From Olsenella sp. An188 (lineage in GTDB: Bacteria > Actinomycetota > Coriobacteriia > Coriobacteriales > Atopobiaceae), in assembly GCF_002160255.1 (NCBI RefSeq), contig NZ_NFKF01000003.1:124001-188000 (forward strand): a stretch of 64,000 nt of DNA. The letters run 5' to 3'. The notes under the pieces were generated by a model that saw nothing but the letters and a program-made list of their open reading frames with translations, had not been told where the DNA came from and did not search any database. Both the position numbers and the translations under genes were made by a program. Shown piece after piece: positions 51,930 through 59,921 of this stretch (within the stretch, counting starts at the first letter, position 1; each line of letters starts with the position of its first letter).

Positions 51930-52658
51930 ATGGCAGACTATCAGGGCGTCGCGGGGCTCGAGCTGACCGACCCCGAGTTCGCCGAGCGCTTCGCGTACTT
52001 CGCGGGTGAGGAGGTGCCCGGCGAGGCCGCGGCGGAGCTGCCGCCCCGCGAGCGCTACCTCGTGGTGCTCGCCGCGCTTCTCGGCTGCCAGGGGCTGGAC
52101 GAGTTTCGCCTCATGGCCGCCGAGGCGCTCGACGCGGCCGTCACGCCGGTCGAGCTCAAGGAGGTCGTCTACCAGGCGTGCGCCTACCTCGGCATCGGCC
52201 GCGTGCGGCCGTTCCTGGATGCCGCCAACGAGCTTCTCGTCGCGCGCGGCGTGGAGCTTCCGCTCGAGCCCCAGGCGACCACCACGCTCGAGACCAGGTG
52301 CGCGGCCGGCAACCAGAAGCAGGTCGACTACTTCGGCGAGGGCATGCGCGAGAGCTGGGAGAGCGGGCCCGCGGAGCGCGCGCACGTCAACCGCTGGCTC
52401 GCCGAGAACTGCTTCGGCGACTACTACACGCGCGGCGGCCTCTCCGACCTTGACCGCGAGATGGTCACGTTCTGCTACATCGCCGCCCAGGGCGGCTGCG
52501 AGCCGCAGGCGGCGGCCCACGCGGGCGGCAACATGAACCTCGGGCGCACCAAGGATTTCATGTACCGCGTGGTCTCGCAGATGCTGCCCTACATCGGCTA
52601 CCCTCGCAGCCTGAACGCCCTCTCGTGCATCGACAGCGCGGCAGCCGCGCGCGCATAG
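51930..52658 (+). CDS. Carboxymuconolactone decarboxylase family protein (two-domain)
   Basis: 242 residues with two helical repeats. The first is AALLGCQGLDEFRLMAAEALDAAVTPVELKEVVYQACAYLGIGRV, the second FCYIAAQGGCEPQAAAHAGGNMNLGRTKDF. CMD members include AhpD-like peroxidase reductants and true decarboxylases. The CxxC of AhpD is not seen. Similar CMD-cupin-AKR clusters are common in gut anaerobes, and the reaction is unknown. GAAAGGAGAGG precedes the ATG. Confidence 0.9.
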   Translation: MADYQGVAGLELTDPEFAERFAYFAGEEVPGEAAAELPPRERYLVVLAALLGCQGLDEFRLMAAEALDAAVTPVELKEVVYQACAYLGIGRVRPFLDAANELLVARGVELPLEPQATTTLETRCAAGNQKQVDYFGEGMRESWESGPAERAHVNRWLAENCFGDYYTRGGLSDLDREMVTFCYIAAQGGCEPQAAAHAGGNMNLGRTKDFMYRVVSQMLPYIGYPRSLNALSCIDSAAAARA

Positions 52659-52685
52659 CGACCCATCGACCAAAGGAGAAGAGCC

Positions 52686-53108
52686 ATGGCAGAAAGCGAC
52701 GACTTCACCCCCATGTTCGGCAAGGGCGCCCCGAACGAGGCCTTCGCCCAGTACTTCATCGGCAACTCCTACCTCAACCCGCTCACGAGCGCCGCCGAGT
52801 GCGGCGTGGGCCTCGCCAACGTGACCTTCGAGCCGGGCTGCCGCAACAACTGGCACGTCCACCACGCCACCAGGGGCGGCGGGCAGATCCTCATCGTGAC
52901 CGACGGGCGCGGCTGGTACCAGGAGTGGGGCAAGGAGCCGCGGATGCTCACCCCCGGCGACGTGGTGGTGATTCCCGCCGGCGTGAAGCACTGGCACGGC
53001 GCCGCCGCAGACAGCTGGTTCTCGCACATCGCCTTCGAGGCGCCGGGCGAGGGCTGCTCCAACGAGTGGCTCGAGCCCGTGGACGACGCCTCCTACCCGC
53101 AGGCGTAG
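52686..53108 (+). CDS. Cupin domain protein
   Basis: 140 residues. Cupin motif 1 in EPGCRNNWHVHHATRGGGQILIVTDGRG (metal-binding His-x-His) and motif 2 in MLTPGDVVVIPAGVKHWHGA. Typical of cupins encoded beside CMD proteins, sometimes fused to them. Probably an enzyme or binding protein for the same small molecule. Last gene of the LysR-linked operon. CAAAGGAGAAG precedes the ATG. Confidence 0.93.
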   Translation: MAESDDFTPMFGKGAPNEAFAQYFIGNSYLNPLTSAAECGVGLANVTFEPGCRNNWHVHHATRGGGQILIVTDGRGWYQEWGKEPRMLTPGDVVVIPAGVKHWHGAAADSWFSHIAFEAPGEGCSNEWLEPVDDASYPQA

Positions 53109-53127
53109 CCGGAGCCGGTCTTTCGGC

Positions 53128-53330
53128 CCGCACAATTTCCGATTTGTGCGGACCTCGCCTCGCTCGCGGCGGATCTTACCGGCGCGAGAAGAACCTCAAC
53201 TGGCGTTTTTCCTCCAAACGCCCCGCCCCCGCCGCACAATTCCGGATTTGTGCGGCGGGGCGGAGCCGTCTCGCGGCGGCGGGGGCGGAGCCGTCGCGCG
53301 GCGGCGAGGGTGGGGCTGTCGCGCGCCCTG
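53128..53330. repeat. Palindromic repeat family 2, locus 2, with GC-rich tandem repeats
   Basis: Family 2 palindromes at 53128-53151 and 53232-53255 flank GCGAGAAGAACCTCAACTGG (53185). Next to them is an imperfect 25-bp tandem repeat (units at about 53257, 53281 and 53306, core GGCGGAGCCGTC). They lie between the convergent cupin and acetyltransferase genes. Confidence 0.75.
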
Positions 53331-53340
53331 CGACCCTGCC

Positions 53341-53613
53341 CTAGGCGATGAGCGCGGCGCGCTCGGGGTGCTTCTCGAACCAGCTCACGGCATAGGAGCA
53401 CGTGGGCCGCGCGGCGAGCCCGCTCGCCGCGATGCTTGCCACGGCACGGCCCATAAGCTCGCCCGCGACGCCGCGCCCGCGCAGGGACTCGTCCACGAAG
53501 GTGTGGTTGATCTCCGCGACGCCGGGCTCCACCTGGGGGAAGGTCACCTCGGCGAGCACGTTTCCGCCCCCGCCCAGATACTGCACGCGGTCGCGCTCCA
53601 TGACGACGTCCAT
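53341..53613 (-). CDS. Small GNAT-like acetyltransferase (YjdJ type)
   Basis: 90 residues. AEINHTFVDESLRGRGVAGELMGRAVASIAASGLAARPTCSYAVSWFEKHPE matches the short GCN5-related family PF14542/YjdJ, with the Arg-x-x-Gly-x-Ala acetyl-CoA loop. The substrate is not known. Transcribed toward the cupin gene. GAGGAGC lies before the ATG at 53613. Confidence 0.9.
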   Translation of the reverse strand: MDVVMERDRVQYLGGGGNVLAEVTFPQVEPGVAEINHTFVDESLRGRGVAGELMGRAVASIAASGLAARPTCSYAVSWFEKHPERAALIA

Positions 53614-53774
53614 GACTGCTCCTCTCGTCTGACTGCCGCCTCCAGTCTAGCAAGCGCCCGCCCCCGCGAGCGGCAGGCTCTTGTCGCCGAGCGTCTGGTC
53701 TGCACGGAGCTGGAAAACGCGGCGGGAAAGGGGTATACCGTCGGGGAAGCTGAGGCTCGTCGAAGGAGGCTGCG

Positions 53775-54461
53775 ATGTCTGGCCTGAACCTCGATGGTCG
53801 CGACCGCGCCCTGTGGGTGGGGCTTCTCGCCCTGTGCGCGGCGAGCGCCGCGGCGTACCTGCTGTGGGCGCTCCCCGCGATGCCGGAGACCGTCCCCGTG
53901 CACTGGGGTGCCGACGGCGCCGCGGACGGGTGGGGCCCCAAGGGGTCGACGGTCTTCATGGGAGCCGTGCTGCCGCTCCTTGTCCTCGCGCTGCTCTTTG
54001 CCGTGCCGCGCCTCGACCCGCGCGGCGAGGCCTTCAACCGCTTCAAGGGCGTCTACCAGGGATTCTCTGCCGCCTTTGTCGTGTTCATCGTAGTCGCGGG
54101 CTGGCTCACGCCCCTCACGGCGTTCGGCGCGATCCCCTCGGGCTCCCCGGTCGTGAGCCTCATCACCTTTGGGTTCATGGGTCTGCTCTTTGTGGGGCTC
54201 GGCGTGGCGTGCCCGCGGATCGAGCCAAACTACACCTTCGGCATCCGCCTGCCGTGGACGCTGGCCGACCCGGACAACTGGCGGCGCACGCACCGCTTTG
54301 CGGGCCCGGTCTTCGTGGTCGCGGGCGTGGCCACGGTCGCCCTCGCGCTCTTCTCGGCGTCGCTTCCCGAGGCAACGCTGGTGGCGGCGCTCCTCGTGGT
54401 CACCCTCGGGGGCGTGGGCGTGGTCGCGCTCTACAGCTTCGTGATCTGGCGCCGCGGCTGA
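53775..54461 (+). CDS. SdpI/DUF1648 family membrane protein
   Basis: 228 residues with six hydrophobic segments. LPAMPETVPVHWGADGAADGWGPKGSTVF is the DUF1648 motif, and PRIEPNYTFGIRLPWTLADPDNWRRTHRFAGPVFV is the SdpI signature. In Bacillus, SdpI gives immunity to the SdpC toxin and sequesters SdpR. No toxin or SdpR gene is next to it, so the role is unknown. GGAGGCTGCG precedes the ATG. Confidence 0.92.
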   Translation: MSGLNLDGRDRALWVGLLALCAASAAAYLLWALPAMPETVPVHWGADGAADGWGPKGSTVFMGAVLPLLVLALLFAVPRLDPRGEAFNRFKGVYQGFSAAFVVFIVVAGWLTPLTAFGAIPSGSPVVSLITFGFMGLLFVGLGVACPRIEPNYTFGIRLPWTLADPDNWRRTHRFAGPVFVVAGVATVALALFSASLPEATLVAALLVVTLGGVGVVALYSFVIWRRG

Positions 54462-54504
54462 GGAGTCCCCGCGGCCGTTTGGGGCGTGCCTTGGCCTCTC
54501 CTCC

Positions 54505-54630
54505 CGGTTGTCAGTGGATTTTGGCGAGAAGCCCGAGTAGCCAGCGCCCCTCGTCTCAAAGACCCGCAGGTAGAGAAATGGCACCAGCAAGGTGATACTT
54601 CGGGAGGGCAAGAAAAACCACTGACAACCG
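54505..54630. repeat. 126-bp element with 13-bp inverted terminal repeats
   Basis: CGGTTGTCAGTGG at 54505-54517 and its reverse complement at 54618-54630 bound a non-coding unit. A GGCGAGAAG copy is just inside the left end (54523) and another lies outside the right end (54651). No target-site duplication is evident. MITE-like in form, but a single copy in this window. Confidence 0.55.
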
Positions 54631-54709
54631 CCTGGGGGGGACAAGGCGCTGGCGAGAAGGACCGGCGGCCCGGCGCCCGCCCTCGGATGTGGGCGCGCTG
54701 TGGGCGGCC

Positions 54710-54738
54710 TTGCGGCCGCCGGGCCCTTGTGCCATAGT
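54710..54738 (+). promoter_or_regulatory. Promoter of the mgtA transcript
   Basis: TTGCGG (54710-54715), 17-bp spacer, CATAGT (54733-54738). Transcription from about 54745 would give a 5' leader of roughly 250 nt before mgtA. Confidence 0.6.
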
Positions 54739-54788
54739 CACGGCACTGCAAGGCGCGCGACGCGCGCGGACCACGAGGAGGTGCGACC

Positions 54789-54854
54789 ATGAACGACCGA
54801 AGTAGCGATGCCTGCGGCGCCGGGTCGCATCGACCTTGCGTGAGGGTCGCCTAG
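54789..54854 (+). CDS. 21-residue leader peptide upstream of mgtA
   Basis: ATG at 54789 follows AGGAGGTGCGACC and encodes MNDRSSDACGAGSHRPCVRV plus a final Ala, then TAG. It is not a functional-length protein. The stop codon lies inside the right arm of a 9-bp inverted repeat whose left arm lies in the peptide coding sequence, a classic leader-peptide attenuator layout. Its position resembles MgtL of Enterobacteriaceae, but the sequence is unrelated. Confidence 0.55.
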   Translation: MNDRSSDACGAGSHRPCVRVA

Positions 54855-54923
54855 GCATCGCCGGGCACCCGCCCAAGACCCCAGACAACCGAGCACGCAC
54901 GCCGCCGGGCGCCCCGAGGCGCC
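54805..54923 (+). promoter_or_regulatory. Structured mgtA leader (possible attenuator)
   Basis: Inverted repeat GCGATGCCT (54805-54813) and AGGCATCGC (54853-54861) encloses most of the leader peptide. A second GC stem GGCGCC-CCGA-GGCGCC is at 54908-54923. I do not recognise an M-box or yybP-ykoY consensus, so a magnesium or manganese riboswitch is not claimed. Confidence 0.45.
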
Positions 54924-54997
54924 GGGCGACTCCGTGCGGCCCGCTCGCGGGCATCCCCCTCGACCAGCCGGAACCTTAGGTATTGGGAGGTGTCAGG

Positions 54998-57799
54998 ATG
55001 CTGAACCTCAAGAACTTCGCAACCATCGCAACCCGTGCGCGCGGCGTGCGCCCGGGCTCCGACCACCGCGCGCAGGGACGCCCCGGCGCCGGCGAGCTCG
55101 GCGCGTGCGTCGAGTACGCCGCCACCGCGCCCGTCGCGGAGCTGCTCGCCGCACTCGGCAGCTCCGAGCGCGGGCTCGACCCCGCCCGTGCCGCCGCGCG
55201 CCTCGCGCAGGACGGTCCCAACGAGCCCACGGCCCCGCGTCGCGCCCCCGCGGCCCTGCGCCTCGCGGCGAGCTTCGCGAGCCCGTTCACGCTCATCCTC
55301 GTGGCGCTCGCCGCGATATCGCTCTACACCAACGTCCTTCTCGCCGCGCCGGGCGAGGAGGACCCGTCGACCTGCGTGGTGATCGCCGTGATGGTGGTCG
55401 TCTCGGGCGTCCTGGGCTTTGTCCAGGAGGACCGCGGGGTGGCCGCGGCGGAGGCCCTGGGCGGTCTTGTGACCTGCACGTGCTGCGTCGAGCGCGCGGG
55501 CGAGCCCGGGCGCGAGGTCGCGTTCTCCGAGCTCGTGGTCGGCGACGTCGTGCGCCTGGCCGCCGGCGACCTCGTCCCGGCCGACGCGCGCGTGATCGAG
55601 GCCAAGGACCTCTTCGTCAACCAGGCCGCGCTCACCGGCGAGGGCGAGGGCGTCGAGAAGTGCCCGCGGCCCTGCGCCGTCCCCGAGGGCCGGCCGCTCT
55701 CCGTCGCGGACTGCGACGACGTGGTCTTCACGGGCACCACCGTGGTGTCCGGCTCCGCCCGCGCGGTCGTGGTCGCGACCGGCGACGACACCTACGTGGG
55801 GCGCGTGGCCGTCTCCTGCCGCGGCGGGGCCGCCCGGACGAGCTTCGATGCGGGCGTGGCCTCGGTCTCGCGGGTGCTCGTGGCGTTCATGCTGGTCATG
55901 TGCCCCGTGGTCTTTCTCGTCAACGGGCTCACCAAGGGGGACTGGCTCGACGCGCTGCTCTTCTCGGTGTCCGTGGCCGTGGGCATCACGCCGCAGATGC
56001 TGCCCGTGATCGTGACCACGTGCCTGGCCCGGGGCGCCCGCGTCATGGCGCGCAACGAGGTCATCGTCAAGAGCATGCCCTCGATTCAGAACCTGGGCGC
56101 GATGGACGTGCTGTGCTGCGACAAGACGGGCACGCTCACCGAGGACCGCGTGGTCCTGGAGCGCCACCTCAACGTGGACGGCGAGGCCGACGACCGGGTG
56201 CTGCGTCACGCCTACCTCGTGAGCCACTTCCAGACGGGCCTCTCCAACCTCATCGACGAGGCCATCGTCGAGCGCGTGGGGGAGCTCTCCGAGAGGTGCC
56301 CCGAGCTCGCCGACGTCGACGCCCGCTACCACAAGGTCGACGAGGTGCCCTTCGACTTCGAGCGCCGTCGCATGAGCGTGGTCGTCGCGGACGGGGCGGG
56401 GAAGACGCAGATGGTCACCAAGGGTGCCGTGGAGGAGGTGCTCGCCGCGTGCTCGCACGTGGAGGCGGGCGGCCGCGTGGTGCCGCTCGACGACGCGCTG
56501 CGCTCCCGGGTCCTGAGGCGTTCGGCCGAGCTGGGCGCGCGCGGCCTGCGCACCATCGCCGTGGCGCAGAAGACCGACCCGCGCCCGGTCGGCGCCTTCG
56601 GCGTGGGCGACGAGCGTGACATGGTGCTGATGGGCTACCTGGCCTTTCTCGACCCGCCCAAGGCGAGCGCGGCCGAGGCCGTCGGGCGCCTCACCGCGGC
56701 GGGGGTCTCGGTGCGCGTGCTCACGGGCGACACCGAGGGCGTCGCGGCCGCCGTGTGCCGCAAGGTCGGCATCCGCGTGGAGAAGATGATGCTCGGCCCC
56801 GAGGTTGACGTGCTCGACGACGCCGAGCTCGCCCGCCGCGCGGAGGGGACGCAGCTCTTTGCCCGGCTCTCTCCACTGCAGAAGGCGCGCGTGGTGAGCG
56901 CGCTGCGCGCCGGCGTGCCGGGGGCGCCCGCCGGGGACTCCGGGCACGTGGTCGGCTTCATGGGCGACGGCATCAACGACGCGGCCGCCATGCGCGCCTC
57001 CGACGTGGGGATCTCGGTGGACACCGCCGTCGACGTGGCCAAGGAGAGCGCCGACGTCATCCTCACGCGCAAGGACCTCGCGGTGCTCGGGCGCGCCGTG
57101 CGCGAGGGACGTCGCACGTACGGGAACACGATCAAGTACATCAAGGCGACGGCGAGCTCAAACTTCGGCAACGTCCTCTCCGTGCTGGCGGCGAGCGCGT
57201 TCCTGCCTTTCCTCCCCATGTCGGCGCTGCAGCTGCTCCTGCTCGGGCTCGTCTACACGCTCTCGTGCGCGGCAATCCCCTGGGATCGCATGGACGAGGA
57301 GTTTCTCGCCCGCCCGCGGCGCTGGGACGCGCGCTCCATCGTGGGCTTCATGCTCTGGATGGGCCCCACGAGCTCGGTCTTTGACCTCCTGACGTTTGCG
57401 GCGCTGTTCTTCGTGGTCGCGCCCGCGGTGACGGGCGCCCCCTGGGCGGAGCTGGCGGCGTCCGGCGACGTGGCGGGCATGGCCGCCTTTGCCGCCGTCT
57501 TCCACACGGGCTGGTTCGTCGAGTCGCTCTGGACGCAGACGCTCGTGCTGCACGCGCTGCGCACCGAGCGCGTCCCGTACGTGCAGAGCCGCCCCGCCCC
57601 CGCGCTCGCGGCGGTCACGGTGGTGGGCGTGCTCGTGGTCAGCGCGCTTCCCTACGTCGGCGGCGTGGCCGACGCGCTCGGGCTCGTGGCGCAGCCGGCG
57701 GCTTTCTACCCGGTGCTCGCCGGCTGCGTGGTCGGCTACCTCGCGCTCGTGAGCTGGGCCAAGGGCCGCTACGTGCGCCGGTTCGGCTCGCTGCTGTGA
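54998..57799 (+). CDS. mgtA: Magnesium-translocating P-type ATPase
   Basis: 933 residues, slightly longer than typical MgtA (about 900). P-type signatures: LTGEGEGV near residue 212 (TGE), PQMLPVIVTTCLARGARVMAR in helix 4 (PEMLP in E. coli), DKTGTLTE with the phosphorylated Asp near residue 374, KGAVEEVLAACS nucleotide domain, and MGDGINDAAAMRASDVG near 655. The MgtA/MgtB subfamily imports Mg2+ under limitation. Long leader with a leader peptide suggests regulated expression. GGGAGG precedes the ATG at 54998. Confidence 0.95.
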   Translation: MLNLKNFATIATRARGVRPGSDHRAQGRPGAGELGACVEYAATAPVAELLAALGSSERGLDPARAAARLAQDGPNEPTAPRRAPAALRLAASFASPFTLILVALAAISLYTNVLLAAPGEEDPSTCVVIAVMVVVSGVLGFVQEDRGVAAAEALGGLVTCTCCVERAGEPGREVAFSELVVGDVVRLAAGDLVPADARVIEAKDLFVNQAALTGEGEGVEKCPRPCAVPEGRPLSVADCDDVVFTGTTVVSGSARAVVVATGDDTYVGRVAVSCRGGAARTSFDAGVASVSRVLVAFMLVMCPVVFLVNGLTKGDWLDALLFSVSVAVGITPQMLPVIVTTCLARGARVMARNEVIVKSMPSIQNLGAMDVLCCDKTGTLTEDRVVLERHLNVDGEADDRVLRHAYLVSHFQTGLSNLIDEAIVERVGELSERCPELADVDARYHKVDEVPFDFERRRMSVVVADGAGKTQMVTKGAVEEVLAACSHVEAGGRVVPLDDALRSRVLRRSAELGARGLRTIAVAQKTDPRPVGAFGVGDERDMVLMGYLAFLDPPKASAAEAVGRLTAAGVSVRVLTGDTEGVAAAVCRKVGIRVEKMMLGPEVDVLDDAELARRAEGTQLFARLSPLQKARVVSALRAGVPGAPAGDSGHVVGFMGDGINDAAAMRASDVGISVDTAVDVAKESADVILTRKDLAVLGRAVREGRRTYGNTIKYIKATASSNFGNVLSVLAASAFLPFLPMSALQLLLLGLVYTLSCAAIPWDRMDEEFLARPRRWDARSIVGFMLWMGPTSSVFDLLTFAALFFVVAPAVTGAPWAELAASGDVAGMAAFAAVFHTGWFVESLWTQTLVLHALRTERVPYVQSRPAPALAAVTVVGVLVVSALPYVGGVADALGLVAQPAAFYPVLAGCVVGYLALVSWAKGRYVRRFGSLL

Positions 57800-57802
57800 C
57801 GG

Positions 57803-57829
57803 GTCAAGAGGGGACAGTCCCCTCTTGAC
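57803..57829. terminator. Bidirectional terminator between mgtA and the ABC-F gene
   Basis: Perfect 12-bp stem GTCAAGAGGGGA with loop CAG, overlapping the ends of the two convergent genes, followed by TCATTTCT on the plus strand. Confidence 0.8.
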
Positions 57830-59314
57830 TCATTTCTCGGTGACTCGGCCGTCGTGGACCTCCCAGGTGCGCGCGGTGCAGGCCTCGAGGAACCTCCGGT
57901 CGTGGCTCACGAGCACGAGCGCCCCGGGGTAGGCGGCGAGCGCCCGCTCGAGAGCCTCGGTGGAGTGGAGGTCCAGGTGGTTGGTGGGCTCGTCCATGAC
58001 GATGAGCGCCGGGTGGCGCAAGATCCCCTCCGCCAGCAGCAGCTTGCGGAGCTCGCCGGGGCTCGTCCGTCCGCCCTCGAGGATGCGGTCAGGCTCGGAG
58101 TTGAGCTGCGCCACCGTGGAGAGCACGCGGCCGCGCTCGGCGGGGGAGAGGGCCGCCACGCGCCCCACGGCCTCGTCGCGCGCGCCCGGGGCGAGCTCCT
58201 GCGGGATGTCGAGGACGGCGAGGTCGTCTGCCATGAGGGCGCGCAGGTGCGCGAGCAGGGTCGACTTGCCCGCACCGTTGGGCCCCACCACGCCCACGTG
58301 GTCGGCATTTCCCACCCAGAGCTCCGGGATCTTGAGCGTCCCGTCCGGCCCGCAGGGTATCTCCGTCGCGCTCACGTGCAGCACCGTCTTGCGCGGGCTC
58401 GGCTCGGCGTCCACCCACAGGTCGCCGTCGTAGCGCTTGTGGACGTGGGCCGCGGCGAGGCGCTCCTGCGCGGCGGCCAGGCGCGCGTCCATCTGCACCG
58501 AGAGCCTCCCCGCGTGGCCGTCCTTGCCGGTGAAGCGCGCGAGGTTGATCTTTCCCTTGGCGTCGTGGTCCTTGGGGTCGACGCGGCCCTTGCTGCGCAG
58601 GACGTCGGCGCGCGCCGCCTCGTGGGCGCGCGCGTCCTTCTCGGCCGAAAGGCGGGCGAGCTCGCGGCGGGCGCTCTGGCGCTCGGCTGCGACCTCGGCG
58701 CGCTCGCGTTCCGCCTGGGCGTGCGCGGCGCTGTAGCCGCCCGGCCGCACCACCACCCCTCCCGGCTCGAAGGACGCGCAGCGCTCGGCGAGCTGGTCCA
58801 CGAGCTCGCGGTCGTGACTCACGAGGATGCCGATGCCGCGGAAGGATCCGAGCGCGCGGGCGAGCTCGGCGCGGGCGTCGGCGTCGAGGTGGTTGGTGGG
58901 CTCGTCGGCCACGAGCACGTCCGGGCTGCCCCAGAGGGCCACCGCCACCTGCAGCTTCTTGCGCTCGCCGAAGGATAGCTCGTGGAAGCGCCAGGGCATG
59001 TCGTCCTCGATGCGAAAGGTCTCGCGCAGGCGTCGGGCGTCGCGGCCGTAGTCGAGCGCAAAGTCCGAGAGCCCCTCTGGCGGCTCGTCGGCGTCCTGGG
59101 CCACGTAGGCGCAGACGAGCCCGCGCGTCACGGAGCCCGAGTCCGGCCTGAGCTGCCCGCAGGCGAGCCGCGCCAGCGTGGTCTTGCCGCAGCCGTTGTC
59201 GCCGAGAAGCGCGGTCCAGCCGCGGGGGAAGGTCACGGTTACGTCGTTGAGTATCGGGTCGATTGCCGAGGGGTAGGCGTACGTGACGCCGGAGAGCATG
59301 AGTTGCATAGACAT
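57830..59314 (-). CDS. ABC-F ATPase (antibiotic target-protection-like)
   Basis: 494 residues, two ABC cassettes, no membrane segments. Walker A LLGDNGCGKTT (37-46) and GPNGAGKST, signatures LSFGERKKLQVA and TSPGELRKLLLA (divergent), Walker B with DEPTNHLD twice. The arm between cassettes is Lys/Arg/Ala-rich (ARADVLRSKGRVDPKDHDAKGKINLARFTG). Shorter than EttA and closer to Lsa/Msr/Vga-type proteins that dislodge ribosome-targeting antibiotics. A housekeeping role remains possible. Only a weak GAAAAGAG precedes the ATG at 59314. Confidence 0.9.
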   Translation of the reverse strand: MSMQLMLSGVTYAYPSAIDPILNDVTVTFPRGWTALLGDNGCGKTTLARLACGQLRPDSGSVTRGLVCAYVAQDADEPPEGLSDFALDYGRDARRLRETFRIEDDMPWRFHELSFGERKKLQVAVALWGSPDVLVADEPTNHLDADARAELARALGSFRGIGILVSHDRELVDQLAERCASFEPGGVVVRPGGYSAAHAQAERERAEVAAERQSARRELARLSAEKDARAHEAARADVLRSKGRVDPKDHDAKGKINLARFTGKDGHAGRLSVQMDARLAAAQERLAAAHVHKRYDGDLWVDAEPSPRKTVLHVSATEIPCGPDGTLKIPELWVGNADHVGVVGPNGAGKSTLLAHLRALMADDLAVLDIPQELAPGARDEAVGRVAALSPAERGRVLSTVAQLNSEPDRILEGGRTSPGELRKLLLAEGILRHPALIVMDEPTNHLDLHSTEALERALAAYPGALVLVSHDRRFLEACTARTWEVHDGRVTEK

Positions 59315-59510
59315 CTCTTTTCTGCGCCGGGACCGCGTCCCACGCGCGTCTGGTGAATCTGGCTGAGAGTGTCTAGCGAATGCCCACGTATCCCCGGTCT
59401 TCCTGCCGATCCGACGGCGGCGCCACCCGCGCTGCGGGGCCCATTCCCCACTCGGTCGACGTTGCCAGTATGGCGCGCCCTCCCACGCGCCGTCAAGGGG
59501 CGCTCGCTCG

Positions 59511-59809
59511 GCGCACAATTTCGGATTTGTGCGACCGGCGGGACGCACTGGATGGCAAAACCCCAGTTGGAGGTTCTTCTCGCCCGGGAAAACGCCTCTG
59601 CGGTGCTCCGGCTTCCGCACAATTCCGGATTTGTGCGGCCTCGGCGCGCGCGACGATCGCGCTTCTCGCCCCGCCGTCCACCCGGCGCACAATTCCGGAT
59701 TTGTGCGCTTGCGGAGGGGGCGTCGGTGAGAAACCCCAGCTCGCCGGGACTTCCGCTTAGAAAACCGGAGTCGTCCCCACCCTCATTCCGCACAATTCCA
59801 AATTTGTGC
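59511..59809. repeat. Palindromic repeat cluster, family 2, locus 3
   Basis: Four palindromes at 59511-59533, 59615-59638, 59685-59708 and 59788-59809, consensus GCACAAWTYCGGAWTTGTGC. The first spacer contains AAACCCCAGTTGGAGG and CTTCTCGCC (59576). Another CTTCTCGCC is at 59662 and GGCGAGAAGGACC at 59855. This occupies most of the 600-bp divergent gap between the ABC-F and TetM-like genes. No ORF supported. Confidence 0.8.
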
Positions 59810-59921
59810 GCCGGGCGGGGCCGGCGTGGGGCTCCCGGGCAAGAAGAACCTCGGGGCGAGAAGGACCTCGACGACGTCACCCCGCCCTTTGCTACCATCG
59901 GTGGGGCGAGGACGAGAGCGG

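Noticed and set aside
54745-54997. M-box or yybP-ykoY metal riboswitch before mgtA
   Set aside because: The conserved loop sequences of those riboswitches were not found. Only a leader peptide and simple stems are visible.
57803-57829. Inverted repeat after mgtA as an insertion-sequence end
   Set aside because: It is a short perfect hairpin between convergent stops, best explained as a terminator. No second end or transposase is present.
59511-59809. Possible CRISPR array from four similar palindromes
   Set aside because: Spacings vary (about 104, 70 and 103 bp between starts), the repeats are palindromes with varying centres, and no cas gene is near. They match clusters at 49181 and 53128.
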